NCBI RefSeq assembly: GCF_018691265.1
Contig: NW_024881322.1
Coordinates: 12,389,989 to 12,453,988, forward strand
Direction of reading: 5' to 3'
DNA length: 64,000 bases
DNA from: Tyto alba
Taxonomy: Eukaryota; Chordata; Aves; Strigiformes; Tytonidae
In this document: positions 50,001 to 61,191 of the stretch, piece after piece
Layout of the letters: the number at the start of each line of letters is the position of its first letter
How positions within the stretch are numbered: position 1 is the first letter of the stretch
Notes under the pieces: generated by a model
Databases searched by the model: none
What the model was told of the DNA's origin: nothing
Seen by the model: the letters and a program-made list of their open reading frames with translations, nothing else
Program-made: the position numbers and the translations under genes

Positions 50001-53000
50001 TCATTTGTCCATTTGTTTGTTAATTTTTTGCTCCATCCTGTGACCTGGAAAGGGCCGGTGCACAGCATGCAAACTTGCACTGTTGCTTGCATCTCTAGCT
50101 AGCACTAGTAATTAACATTTACACAGTGTTTTACATCTTCAAAGACCTTCAGAAATATTGAAGAATTGAGGCTCTTCTGTGATAGAGGAATGTGGGAAAT
50201 GCAGCAAAGTGTCTTTGGACCAAAACAGAGCTGACTGACTTCCTACAGTCACCAAACAAATTAACTGCTGCACTGCCTATTATGCCAGAAGCACAGAACT
50301 GTCTTAAAGGTGCTGTAAATGAGAAGTTCATCACAGCTTGGTTTCCTCAGTTCATGTCAGGGACTGTGGAGTTAAGGGGAGGTTAATCAGGACCGCTTTG
50401 CTCCAGGTTGTCTGAGAGCATGAGCCACGTTAGTGCTGATGACCTAAAAATTTTCACGTGCTCAGGTTTGAAAATCAGAGCAGTAGTTGGTCTTCCACAA
50501 AAGATTGCAAGAGATAATCAAGTGACCCAATGTCTTCTCTTACACCCCTTCACTTCTATTCCCAGAGCATGAGCAGGGGATATGGAAAAGACTTTCTATG
50601 AACCACCACTGCTATGATCTACTTTGACGAAATAGGTCCAGTTTAGCAGGAACGGCTAAGTACACTGGGCAGAGCACTCTGCTTCCAGGCTCCTCCCAAG
50701 CCTACCTCTGAGAGAAGCCACGATTTGCTTCCTCTTTGGAGGAACTTTACCTAAGTAACTTTCTTACCTATTATAAAGGGTGGAATGTGTATTGCAGGCG
50801 TATCTTTTCTCCTGGGCTTCTTCTGCTCCAGTTCAGTGATCTGAGAGCCTGGACTCATTCTCTCTCTCTGTGGCTTCTCCGTGATACCATACCTTTTCAG
50901 CAGATTATCAGAAAAGTCTGAGAGTATGCCTGCAGGCAAGAAGAAAAAACAAAATGCCACTTCAGCCTTGCACATCAAAGAAAATTACACCTGTGTAACT
51001 TTCCCAGCAACAAGTCTGAAGTAAGGTTGCAGGAGTGCATGATCTGGGCTGCATGGTGTACCTACTCGTCAGGTTTTACAACAGTATACATTTCCTCCAA
51101 GTCAGTTATATCCCATGGGCTATAGACATTGCTGTTCTCACATCAGCTGGCTTCTGGTTATACGTAATGGACCAAACTGCAGCACATCAGAAATCATGGT
51201 TAAGATGAGTTCAGTCTTCTATTCCAGAAGGTTAGACATCTTATCAAAGTAGCTTAATCATATGGATGTTCAAGCTTCTGCTCGGGAGCAACAGAATTGT
51301 CTCCACACATAACTGGCCTGTTTTAATTAGTGAAACAATATTTTATTTATGATATGGCTACTGTGGGCACAAAATGCAGCTCTTCAGCCTGTAAGCCACT
51401 CTTCCTTAAGAGAGAATTGCTGAGGAAGATACATGTGAAAGCTGAACAAAGTCAGGTTTGATATCTGGATTACAAATACTGGAAAATCCCAGCTGCTTGG
51501 TTTTGACTTGGTGAATTGTTGCAGATACGCAGGGGACCATGCAAGTAGCTACTCCTCTGTGTATGTGCAACACGGGAAGAAGAACTCAATGCAGTTGATA
51601 CAAGAGCACAGCTCTCTCCACAGGGAGCCCAACAAGGCGTGCTTTTTAGCAGAGAGAAGTGGCAAACTTTTATTCCCACTGATGATCTTGGAAGATTGTC
51701 AGGTTTCACTGGCAGTCTCCTGCTCATTCTTTCCTTCCCCAGGTTGGTGGCATTTGGCTCTTGAACTGCAGAGGTCCGTAGATGCGCAGCAGCAGGGAGC
51801 ATCCTACAAGGAGCCCCTTTGTGGCTGTGATGGTTTCTGGCTTCCCAAACCCACTCGCTCTTTGCCAGAGTCCCCATAAGCACAAGAGCCCTGTGATTTC
51901 CAGGAGGAGCAACCTGCAGCCAGCTTGTGTGCTTCTCTGGTCTCCTCCCAGCCTTATCCCCATTCAACCTCCCCCTGAGCACTGGGTACAAGTTTCACAA
52001 GAAAGTGTGGGGGCTAAACGGGATCCTTTTTGATTTTGGACCAGATTGAATCAGGACATCTCGCACTGCTCATCAGCTAGAGATAAATACACATCCTTTA
52101 TCACATGAAGGCAAGACTATGAGCTCCATGGGAGCGTGTTTCCAGACTACACACCCACTCATTTTGGTAATCCCAGACCCTGTGAGAAAACCCTTCATCT
52201 AACAGGGAATGCCTGTGAGAAAGTCAGCCTCTCTGTTCTCCTGTCTTCCCAGGCACAGACAGCGTGAGGCTGTGTTCCTGCCCACATTCAGGGGGACATA
52301 AGTGAATGAGGGGTCTCTGGACTTTTGCCCAGATTCAGTCCCATCAGCTGAATTGGGATTTCAAAGTCAAGAGATGTGTTGCTCACCCGTGAGAGGTGGT
52401 GGGGTGTGCAAAGCTGGTGTATCTTTTCTCCTTGGCTTTTTTTGCTCCTGTTCAGTGTTTTGGGAAGCTGGGATGGTTTTACCTTTTCTTGGTTTCTTTT
52501 TGAGGTCACAGCTCTTAATCAGCTGCTCTGAAAGATCTTCTGCAGGGAAAAAAATAAAAATAAATAAATTGAAAATTGGGGAAAATAATAAAACAGATAA
52601 TTAAAAGAAAAGCTTTAATAATACTGATTTCATTCAAGTAAATTAAAATGCCTGTGGAGAAACTTCTCTTAAATAGAAAGTCAGCACAAGAGGCATCTGT
52701 GCCATACTACGTGGGAGTCAAGGGACTTAGGTGGTCCTTCTGCATTGTAGATGGCAGACATAAAGCAGAGGGAGGGAGTTGTGGGCAGCCGTGTGTTGCA
52801 CAGCAGAGGGAAGGCTGCAGCATCGTGTGGAGAGGTCCCGTGGCCATCCCTCTTTCATCCAGCGCTAACTGTGCAGGCTGTGTCTTCAAGAGTTACAAGG
52901 GAACTTTTGTGAAGGAAAGATTTATGTGTGTGGGGTCAGCCTGAGGTATTGGTAAACCAAGCCAGTATATTGTTCCCTTCAAGAGTTGGCTTTATTTCCA

Positions 53001-54439
53001 GAGCCACTGAGCTGTTGGTATTCACTTTTGATTTACATAACATTACACTGGATTTTTGGTTTTCCCTTAAAACAAGCCTTGTCTCAGATGTTTCAGATGG
53101 TCAGCAGGGCTTTTCTGCAAGGATCTGCATTTCTGGGTGCTTATGCAAGCTGAAAATATTGACTCTAGCCCATCATTGGTATCATCACACAAAGCAATGC
53201 TATGATTGCTTAAAAGTTGCTTGTTTGGCTTCAGCAGGGTCCCTACCCCCACCCACCCCGACACTGCAGATTTGGGCGCAACAGGACTTTGTTCCAGGCT
53301 CTCCCACACTATTTGAGGAGCCGTGTGTCTGCGAGCCTGCAGGTAGACATGGGAAGGACAACCTCCAGGTGAAGTCCCTATAAGATGTGGAATCTTTTTC
53401 TGGCCTTCACAGACCTGCTGCATGGTCCTAATGAGCTCATTCAACCTCCCACTGCCTCAGTTTCCTGACTGTAGAATGGGATTCATTCTGTACTTATTTA
53501 AATAATTTTATGGAACAATTATGTTTGGTATACCAGCAATTGTAAAAGTGGTGCCTGTGGCTAGAAATGCCATGTGGCAGAGGCAGAAGGCCAGAAAAAA
53601 CAAACTTTATAAGATTGTACTTGCCTGCGGTGAGACACTTTCTCTGACAAGCAAGTGGAATTTCATTTGTGTTTCATTATTGTCATCGCAAGGGTAACAA
53701 CAAGCAAATAGATTTTTGTTTCTGGGTTGCTAAATCTTCGTGACAATTTTGCAAGACAGGAATGAAGTAATAGCACTTGAAGCAGAGGCAAAGACCATGA
53801 ATATGCAAAAAGCACATCTATCAAGTATGAAGTCTGGTATTTAGGAGAATGGTGGAGCAAAGATGCCTCTGGTACTCTCAGTGCAAAAGTTATGTATGAA
53901 ATAGGTTCAAGAGAGGAAACAGATTGATACTACAGGAGAAAAAGTATTTAGAATGCTGCCCCTTTGGAGGCAAAGGGGAGGTTTGAAATCTTTCACTGAA
54001 ATTGCATATGGAAAATGTTTTCAGGGAAGGCTCAGCTATATCCTAGCTTTCAGTTTGTTGTGATATAAATGAAGAAACTGCTCTAATTTTTCTACCAGGG
54101 AAAAGAACAATGAGTCTTTTTCCTTTCTCCTCTTTAATTAACTTCGCTCTAGAGCTTCGGTTGACATTTATATGCAGGAAAAACTCTGTTTGCCTTTCCA
54201 TCTGGCATCAGAAGTGTCAGCAGAAGGTGTAATCTATCAGGTTTCATGAGGGCTCAGTTGTGTTGCTGGAGGGGGAAAAAGGACACTGGACAGGACTGAA
54301 TGATGTGAAGACAACACGTCTCTAATTACTGCAATGACATCATCTAATAACACTTACCTAAATGGTTACAGTGCGAATCTCGCTTGTCCAGTCTGTCTTC
54401 TGGGATATCAAGTGGCTGAACACATTCTGTTGACATCAT
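43978..54439 (-). CDS. PPP1R17: PPP1R17 (G-substrate), complete coding gene, four coding exons
   Basis: Joined from exons 54439-54358, 52539-52387, 50929-50768 and 44057-43978: 477 nt, 158 residues, all junctions in phase 1. PPP1R17 is a small, soluble, mostly disordered protein of Purkinje cells and some other neurons. When phosphorylated by cGMP-dependent protein kinase it inhibits protein phosphatases, chiefly PP2A and PP1. Two tandem repeats each carry the kinase motif KPRRKDTPA, with the target threonines at residues 68 and 122. Human G-substrate is 155 residues with threonines at 68 and 119. The N-terminus MMSTE and the acidic C-terminus MEDEEKDGD also match. The gene is convergent with PDE1C, as in mammals. 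Differences from human: the first repeat continues LHTPPP instead of LHIPPF, and about four residues are added at the exon 2/3 junction. All donors are GT and all acceptors AG. The identification is very confident. Confidence 0.95.
44075..44100 (-). repeat. A26/T26 homopolymer at PPP1R17 last acceptor
   Basis: 26 A on the + strand, so 26 T on the gene strand, 17 nt from the acceptor AG. It probably works as, or next to, the polypyrimidine tract. Confidence 0.9.
44483..44515. repeat. (TA)n microsatellite
   Basis: TATATATATATATGTATATAT followed by two ATCAAT units, in the last PPP1R17 intron. Confidence 0.85.
44732..44778 (+). other. Candidate alternative PDE1C terminal exon
   Basis: A very strong + strand acceptor (about 40 nt of TCTCTC pyrimidines, then TTACAG ending at 44731) opens a short frame. 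Entered in phase 1 this gives [19 protein letters not shown] (TGA 44776-44778). AATAAA at 45698-45703 would end a terminal exon of about 1 kb. Phase and strand fit an alternative PDE1C C-terminus that replaces DTEE. The element lies inside a PPP1R17 intron on the opposite strand. This is inference from splice signals only. Confidence 0.4.
45698..45703 (+). terminator. Candidate + strand poly(A) signal
   Basis: AATAAA 920 nt after the candidate terminal-exon stop at 44778. Confidence 0.35.
46330..46430 (+). mobile_element. MIR-like SINE remnant
   Basis: AAATCACTAAGCCTCCCTGC, then TTTTCCCAGCTGTGTGTA and TTATGAAATG, in the order of a MIR core. Diverged. Confidence 0.45.
48583..48622. repeat. 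(CCTTT)n tract
   Basis: Pentamer-rich run of CCTTT/CCTCT units in the last PPP1R17 intron. Confidence 0.85.
50120..50240 (+). mobile_element. Possible MIR/ancient SINE remnant
   Basis: CACAGTGTTTTACATCTTCAAAG followed by GACTTCCTACAGTCAC resembles an old tetrapod SINE core. Weak. Confidence 0.3.
50768..50929 (-). CDS. PPP1R17: PPP1R17 exon, second phosphorylation repeat
   Basis: 162 nt encoding residues 79-132 plus the first base of codon 133. It reads [18 protein letters not shown] and then [19 protein letters not shown], with the target Thr122. The strong acceptor TTCTTGCCTGCAG gives the start GILSD. A second in-frame AG 12 nt inside (exon start 50917) would remove four residues. The donor is ATAG|GTAAGA. 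It is clearly a duplicate of the preceding exon: same phase, same motif layout and about one third of residues shared. Confidence 0.95.
50930..52386 (-). other. PPP1R17: PPP1R17 intron
   Basis: A 1.46-kb intron. Open frames on both strands near 51.5-52.0 kb (173 and 123 codons) lack any family signature and are crossed by the intron definition. Confidence 0.8.
52387..52539 (-). CDS. PPP1R17: PPP1R17 exon, first phosphorylation repeat
   Basis: 153 nt encoding residues 28-78 plus the first base of codon 79. It begins [20 protein letters not shown] and contains the kinase motif [11 protein letters not shown] with the target Thr68. The acceptor is CCCTGCAG and the donor ACGG|GTGAGC. The motif is followed by TPPPLT where the human protein and the second repeat have an IPPF-like sequence. 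The phosphosite itself is intact. Confidence 0.95.
52540..54357 (-). other. PPP1R17: PPP1R17 intron
   Basis: A 1.8-kb intron between the start exon and the first-repeat exon. It contains a MIR-like remnant near 53395-53560. I see no exon in it. Confidence 0.8.
53395..53565 (+). mobile_element. MIR-like SINE remnant
   Basis: Shows GCCTCAGTTTCCTGACTGTA, then AATGGGATTCATT, the order of the MIR core in + orientation. Diverged. Confidence 0.6.
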
Positions 54440-54470
54440 TGAAATGGGCTTTTCTCCCCCTTTGAAGATA
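54358..54470 (-). CDS. PPP1R17: PPP1R17 exon with start codon
   Basis: The coding part is 54439-54358 (82 nt), beginning ATGATG and giving [19 protein letters not shown], then residues up to Leu27 and the first base of codon 28. The donor is TTAG|GTAAGTG. Upstream, 54470-54440 is 5' untranslated sequence that follows an acceptor (GACATAG) preceded by a 32-nt T homopolymer on this strand. There must therefore be a separate non-coding first exon further upstream. The tandem Met start matches the human protein, which supports the first ATG. Confidence 0.92.
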
Positions 54471-54476
54471 CTATGT

Positions 54477-54477
<1 letters not shown>

Positions 54478-54509
<32 letters not shown>
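54478..54509 (-). repeat. A32/T32 homopolymer at PPP1R17 start-exon acceptor
   Basis: 32 A on the + strand. On the gene strand it is a T homopolymer ending a few bases before the acceptor AG (54472-54471). Confidence 0.92.
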
Positions 54510-54511
<2 letters not shown>

Positions 54512-54529
54512 AACTAAACCAAAGAAAAC

Positions 54530-54552
54530 ACAAACAAACAAACAAACAAAAA
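54530..54552. repeat. (CAAA)n microsatellite
   Basis: CAAA units just upstream (gene strand) of the T32 tract. The two together may be the tail of a lost retroposon. Confidence 0.8.
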
Positions 54553-57500
54553 ACCAGCAGCATGACATAAAACAGACATAACAGTGTTATGTATCCACTG
54601 GCTAGCCAGCTCACGAGAAGTTCTTCTCTTCCAGCTGCTCTCTGCCATGCAGTCTGCTGCCCTGATTTTGCTCACGCATGCTAAAGAGATGAATTTATCC
54701 ACTGCCTTGGTTACACACCCAATATCCCTTTTTTCTGAATCCCTTGCTGTAAGCAACCCACACTAGCAGGGGGAATAAATTGGATCTACAGAAGAATACT
54801 GACTTTTAATACAGAAAGGGCTATCACGTACACAAAGTAAATGCTAGGAAATAGGAAGTTCTGTTCTGGTTTTCTTCTCCATTTTTCCTCAATTGTAAAT
54901 CAAGGACCACATTTGGCCTCTATCTTACAATCTAACTTTGCCCTCACAGGAAGAAGGAAATTAGACAATTTTTTACTGCTGATCATTTCTACAGTTTCTT
55001 AGCAGAAACCCGTCAGAATGACAGAACAATGTTAAAGGAAAAAACCTTCAACCTGAAGGTGCAGTCTGAGTGGTCTGGGTGTCCCCCTTCAGCCAGCAAC
55101 AGCTGTGGTAGTTCCTCATTCACAACCTCTGTTCTCCATTTTTGGGGAATAAGAGCAAACTGTGACTTCCTTGTAGGGAGGAGGAAGACAATGAGGAAGA
55201 GAAAAAAGCAGGAGACAACATGAATAGTAGAAGAAAGACAGGAGGAACTGGGAAAAAACAGAGGAGGGAAGGGAAGGTGGAGAAGGAAAGGTTAAGTAAA
55301 AGGCAGTTGGAGAAAAACAGTGAAAAGGAGGATGAGAAAATAGGAGACTGTACTGTGGGAGTTTGTTTTTATCTTGCTGGAGGTAAAGAAATTGCCTATA
55401 TTATTTCTCTGTAAATTGCAGTGGTTGTTTGTCAACAAGAAACAGTACAGTAGGGGAGTTAACCTCATTTCTATGATTAAACTTGTGTCTATATAAAGAA
55501 CAATTAATCCTCAAGCAAAATCCAGTCACATAAATATTTGCCAAACAAAATATGAAAGGTCGCACTCATAATCATGCACTGAGCTAATTCTTCAGGGGAT
55601 GGAAAAAACATGTCCTAAACACTAGCGACTTCAAAGTAAGTGGGGCAACACTGGCTGACAGTAGTAAAGGTCAGGAACTCTGACTCACAATGTACATATG
55701 GGATTAACTCCCATACCCTTTAGTATTCAAAATTCACAAAAATTTGTAAAATTCTACAAATTCTTAAATGCCTTACTGAATCAGGCCTGGATAAGGGGTT
55801 TGACCTCCAGCTGTTCACTGCAGAACTGTTCCAGTTCAGCCTCACATCTGTACTGAAGGATTATACTGCCTGGAGACTTCATTTGCATTTACAGAAAAAA
55901 TAATCTTCCACTTGGGAAGACCCCACATAAAGAAATCTTTGAATGCAGTTTAGGATGGTATGGTTGCTCTGTTTATCCACTGTATAAATAAGCTGTAGCT
56001 ATGGCTTAAAATGAAGCAGTCATAATTTTATTTCAAACGAAAAATTATTATCTGGCCATATGAAGACTCACACTTCATTTTGTGATTTGAGGGAGATTTT
56101 TTTTCTTCAGTGCCATTTGATTTTATTGGATTTGATTAAGGCATGCTGGCCAAATATTATGATTGTAGGGAAAATGTTCTTCTCTGAAGGGTACTCTGTT
56201 TAGAATGTTTTCAGTAAAATCAGGGATACCATTTCAGACAATATGGACTTTTTTTGAACAGGTCTTGAGGCAAAAAAGCTGAGGATAGATAGTAAAATTT
56301 AAATGTAAAGTTGGTATTAAACTATACTAACTGGAAATGCCTTATAATATATGATTAACTATGGTTTGATTTCACTGAGTAGTTTCATTGAGTTATTTCA
56401 CCTAATAACAATTAAGCACTGTAAAGAGACTTAATGTAGGATCGGTATATGCAGATTATGAGAGACTTCCTTAATTATTTTTTCTTAATACAGTAGTTTG
56501 AAAAATAGTATTCTAAAATAACTCTCTTAGAGATTTCTTCACATTTTTGCAGGCAGAGGTTCCAAGCCTTTGACATCATTCGTGCTTTAAAATATGGCTT
56601 TAAAGCCTAACTTCTGACACCCCCACTTCTTTTTTTTTTTTTTTTTTTAATTTTGCCCTGCAGCCGGTACTGCCTTGCTTACAAAAGTATTTCCACACTG
56701 CACGTTGTGACAGTCTGTGTGACAAAAGAATAAAAAGATTGCCAAAATATATTGTGAGTTTTGTTATCTGGGGGGTATATACACTGCATACGCTGGGCAA
56801 CCCTGTGGGTGCTGTTGCATGCTGTCGCTGTGCATTACGCACAGAGCCCCCGCTCAGAGGAGGGGTGATGTATGGGAGCATCGTAATGGCGCTTTCCCAA
56901 ACCACTAAAATCAATTCCTGCCACTAAAGGAACAGATTCCCCAGTAACATTTTGTGTGGGGAGGAAGAACACTGCGAGGGTTGCACGAAGTCATTAACAA
57001 ATGGAGGCACGCTCTCGGATTTTAAGTGCAACCCTTTTCCAGCAGCCTTCACGTTGCACGGCCTGCGCTCCCTCCTGCCGTCAGTCACCTCGGTAGGTGA
57101 CATTTTCTATTTACATGATGGACTAAGTTGTTTATTTTTTTTTTTCTTGCACTCCGTTATATTTCTTGGCATAATGATCCATGTTCATCCTTTGTGCAAC
57201 TGTAATGGTTACTGTGGAGCTCTAAATCACACTGCGTGGGAGACGCTTCCTGAAATGCATATAGATTTTTCCATAAGATCTAGGATTCAATAGTCATTTA
57301 GCCTGAGACTTTGGTATAAGGTAGCTAGGCTGTACCACCCCCGCTTCAGAAATATGTGCCTAAAGGAGTCACCTTGAGTCTGTTACTTCTGGGAAGAGAC
57401 AGAACTGATAGAGACACCTTAAAATGTTTCCCTAAGGGTTGAGACAAGTTCTAGCTTTGACTACATAGTTTTGCATTTTCTCCTTGTAAAGACTTTTGGC

Positions 57501-60500
57501 ATTCAATGGGATTGGCTCTACTTACAGAGAAGAGCAAGGAATGATAAGGCAGACTGAAAAGTACAGATATGAGCAAAAGCCACTTCAGCCTCATGTGGGT
57601 GAGCTCATGACGAGTCATTGTCACCGAACAGCAGGACTCCTCTGGGCATACACACTTGTAAGAGATGGTGATTCAGATGACAAATACCTGAATTTATGAG
57701 CTTTGGAACTCTAGGTAATTTAAAGAACACTCTAATTTATTTTTTCAGGATTCTAAGTTCCTGTATATATTTGATTAAAGTGCCCAAATAAAGCTATCCA
57801 GAGAAAGGAGATGTACAGCTCCTACCACTCACTAGCAGAGTCTTAAAACACACAAATACATGCAAATAATAGGATTCCTTCCTTTGCTTAAATTGTGGGT
57901 CTCCATCAAAAAGTCCACCAATGCAACTGGTTCCAGGTTTCAATTAAGTAGAAGTATTTTGCCTAGAGATGGACAAAGAAACCAGTTTTGGTTTACTATT
58001 TTAATGCACAGTTGGCTTAATGTCGATATTTGTCACAAGTAATCAGGCTAGAGCTTAGGGAATACTCAGCAAAGCTACTCACACATATTTCTACCACAAT
58101 AATGTAAATCTTTTGAGGCCATCTGATCATGTGACATTTAAATCAACTTGAAATTAAATCTCATGAGAAAAATCTACCTTATAAGGTAGAAAACTAAAGC
58201 TCTGATAACAAATCTAAAGAGTTGATCTTTTTTCATTTGATCCTGAACTAGGCACAGAAATGGCTTTGAATAGGAGAAACTTAAATCTCCATTTCTTGTT
58301 TTCTCATAGGATTTGAATGGTTGTAGGTGCTATGCAACTGCAGGGAAATTGAGTACCTATGGGTATTTGTATCCGGTCTCAAGAGGCAATGCAGTTCTGA
58401 AATGAGTCATCATTCTTACTTATAACATGGAAAAATTAATTTCTGATCTACATTTCTTATCAAAGTATACAGGGACTAAGTGGGCATCAATGTCAATATT
58501 CTTCACCATTGCACAATAAGGGCAAGACTCGTTACACTTGCATGTCATTTCTTTGCATGTTGAATACTTAGAATTTCTGAACCAACCCTTTGTAAGGTCT
58601 CCACAAACTGTGCTTCTGAGGACTTCAGTAGACTATGCAACGTTGTCCACAAGTATGTGGATTTTTCTTTTTCTTATTTTTTTTTTTGTTCAGAGGAACG
58701 TTTTACTTCCACAATTGACAAAATCCCCAAGAAAAAGCATGCACTAGCTTGCAGGATGTACATGAACATTAAAGAAACCATTGGCATAAATAAGAGTACT
58801 CTCGAGAGCATCCTTGTAGGGTGGCAACAGGCAATCTGAATTTAATAAGTATTTATTTTGGTAGGTTGATAGTAACGCTGCCACAGAAGCCTGTATGACA
58901 CTATGTACCTATCTTCTTCTGGACCCAGAGCACATATTTTTGCCATCTCTGGCAAAACACGCTAGCAGAAACAGAGGCATCTGTGGCCCCAGGGTGGGAG
59001 AGCAGGCACATGGGCTTGTCCGCATCCCGGTAACCAGGGCCTGGCCTTGCCGCCGCTGATGTCCTTGACATCTGGAAATGGGAATGAGTGGGAATATCTC
59101 AGCATGCTGCCCCGTGCAGACAGGAGGCAGAGGTTGGGCTGCGACAGCTCCGCTCCAGCCCACACCAAGGGCAAAGCTTCCCAGACCGGAGCGCGGCTCA
59201 GGCCCCTGCTCCTCCTCCCACCACCCACACCTGACAGGGCTCGACTATTAAATTGTTTTTAATTGCTTTGCCCCTCTCCATCTGGTTGCAACGAGCACCT
59301 GAGCAAGGCGGGACAGGCCAGCTCCCAGCATCCTTACCCGCTCTCCTCTTCCCTCCCTAAACCTACGTGGGAGGGACAGACAGACCTGTCCTTCCTTCTG
59401 TCGCCTGTCCTCGGCAGGGTCCTACAGTGTGAGTAGGCCCCTTAATTGCATGAAGCCATTTACAAATGTGTAAAGAAGGAATAATATACTATCGTCTGGC
59501 TGTAGTCATCTTGCACCCACCTTCCCAACACAGAGCTCGTCTGAAGGCTCAGGGGCCGAGGGGAGTGGTACCACACCTGGCTGCATTTGGCTCCTTCCTC
59601 CTGCATTTGGCTCCCTCCTCCTGCACTCAACAGGTAGCCTCAGCTCCTTTACCAGCAAATATTCACCTTCGCCCATACCCCAGTCCTATCCCAGCCCCAT
59701 TACAGCTGCTTCCTGGGCAAATCTTGTCACTAAAGCAAGGCAACCTGCCTACTCCAGCCAGACTAGAAAACAGATGCCCTACAAGTAGAAAGTCTGGGTG
59801 TTCCTGCTTTGCATTCCAGACTTGACTTTACAAGTTTTACTATATGTTTAATGTTGCTCTATTGGAGTAATGTCTTCTTGGGCACAGAAGACAGCCTCAT
59901 ACTACTGCACAGAGTTTCTTCTGCAGTTATTTGGGCACTAGGCTGCTCTCTCTAGGCATTCTTGTCAGATTAGTCTGATTTTTATTTTTCTAAAGCGTAT
60001 TTAAAACTTCTTAGGTAATGCCTAGGTATTTGAAAGCCTGATCCAGGTGTCTCCCTGCACTCAAAACTTTTGCTACTAATAATTGTGCAGATGCAGAAAT
60101 CCCACAGAATTGTCAGGGAGCAGTTTCCTCTCACAAGCAGTGAGATTCTGGGAGCTAGTTCAAAACCCTGGTTGGTCTGTGAACTGACTCCCACTACCTC
60201 CCATCAACTTGTAAAAAAAATTAAAATAATAACAGTTAAACTCTGACTGATAGAAAAAAACTGTAAGATACATCTAGACAGGTTCTGGTCACAACGTTTT
60301 TTGTCTTTGGAGATAATAAAAGATACAAAGTCTTCCTTAATTACTTCCTCGAGGGTCAGACTCACCCTTGCACCCGCTAACCCTTTGTAGTGGGATAAGC
60401 AGTCCTGACACCAGTTCCCGCTCTGCTGGCTTGTATTATCTGCTTACGAACTGTCCCAGCAGTTAAAGTTAGTTGAAGCAGATGTCTCTAAAGCACTCTC

Positions 60501-60660
60501 CTCCCCATGACCCCATCCATACATTCCAGCCTCAGTGGGGTCACACCCCAACTTTCCCCACATGGAGCCATCCTCATCCTGCTTTCCACAGGGTGGGGAC
60601 CCCAGGCTTTCCTGCTAGTCACTATGGGTGACATGGGTGATTTGCCTTGTTGCTGGTGGC
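54553..60660. other. Region upstream of PPP1R17 start exon; no recognised gene
   Basis: Presumed PPP1R17 first intron if the promoter is at 61 kb. A GC-rich, CG-containing stretch occurs at about 58980-59420. A + strand frame at 58657-58839 is preceded by a T-run and TTCAG but shows no family signature and no good donor. A T-run lies at 56630-56649 (+ strand). I see no gene. Confidence 0.5.
58980..59420. other. GC-rich stretch
   Basis: Moderately GC-rich with scattered CG (GTCCGCATCCCGG, GCCGCCGCTGATG, GACCGGAGCGCGGC). Role unknown. Confidence 0.4.
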
Positions 60661-60929
60661 TGCTAAAGGGGGAAAAGAAGGAAAAGGAGGAGGAAAAGGA
60701 AGAGGGGAAAGGGGAAATGAGGAGAAGAAAAAGGAAAAGGAAAAGGAAAAGGAAAAGGAAAAAAAGAAAAAGAAAAAGAAAAAGAAAAAGAAAAAGAAAA
60801 AGAAAAAGAAAAAGAAAAAGAAAAAGAAAAAGAAAAAGAAAAAGAAAAAGAAAAAGAAAAAGAAAAGGAAAAGGAAAAGGAAAAGAAAAGAAAAAGAAAA
60901 AGAAAAAGAAAAAGAAAAAGAAAAAGAAA

Positions 60930-60961
<32 letters not shown>

Positions 60962-61016
60962 AAAGAAAAAGAAAAAGGAAAAGGAAAAGGAAAAGAAAAA
61001 AATAAGAAAAAGCAAA
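60661..61016. repeat. (GGAAAA/GAAAAA)n polypurine tract
   Basis: About 350 bp with almost no pyrimidine on the + strand. It runs through GGAAAA, a long GAAAAA hexamer array, GGAAAA again, GAAAAA, a short A run, then GGAAAA. It creates long artefactual Lys/Arg/Glu frames (+) and Phe/Leu/Ser frames (-). Mirror-symmetric polypurine DNA of this length can adopt triplex structures in principle. Confidence 0.97.
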
Positions 61017-61064
61017 ACAAGAAGCCACCCAGACAGGAGGGAAGTGTGCGGACGAGGTACTTAC

Positions 61065-61160
61065 AAAGCGGTGCGAGGCGGTGGGGAGGGCGCGATTTGG
61101 CGTCGGGGCTCGCTGGAGCGGGACCTTTTTGGGCTGGGGCTGCAGCTGATGCTCCTGCCC
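61065..61160 (-). other. Candidate non-coding first exon of PPP1R17
   Basis: Sequence immediately 5' (minus strand) of the donor TTT|GTAAGTAC at 61065/61064. The transcription start is not determined; 61160 is a nominal boundary just below the GATA/X-box cluster. It would splice to the acceptor at 54471. Confidence 0.3.
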
Positions 61161-61177
61161 GCCTTATCTAGGGAGCC

Positions 61178-61191
61178 GTCGCTATGGCAAC
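61178..61191 (+). promoter_or_regulatory. RFX X-box
   Basis: GTCGCTATGGCAAC matches the palindromic X-box (GTNRCC/T, short spacer, RGYAAC) bound by RFX factors. One half-site is perfect and the other has one changed base. It lies in the CpG-rich region. Confidence 0.55.

Larger units (their letters stand above)
44058..50767 (-). other. PPP1R17: PPP1R17 last intron
   Basis: A 6.7-kb intron. It holds a 26-nt A run (T run on the gene strand, 44075-44100) next to the acceptor, an AT microsatellite at 44483-44515, MIR-like traces near 46330-46430 and 50120-50240, a CCTTT-rich tract at 48583-48622, and a + strand terminal-exon-like sequence at 44732-44778. Confidence 0.75.

Noticed and set aside
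51470..52033. 173-codon minus and 123-codon plus frames
   Set aside because: They lie in a PPP1R17 intron bounded by well-supported exons and have no family signature.
58657..58839. + strand frame after a T-run and TTCAG acceptor (Lys-rich, 60 codons)
   Set aside because: No recognised family and only a weak GTAGGG donor. Chance is likely.
60488..61028. Phe/Leu-rich minus-strand open frames suggesting membrane proteins
   Set aside because: They are the reverse of the same purine tract.
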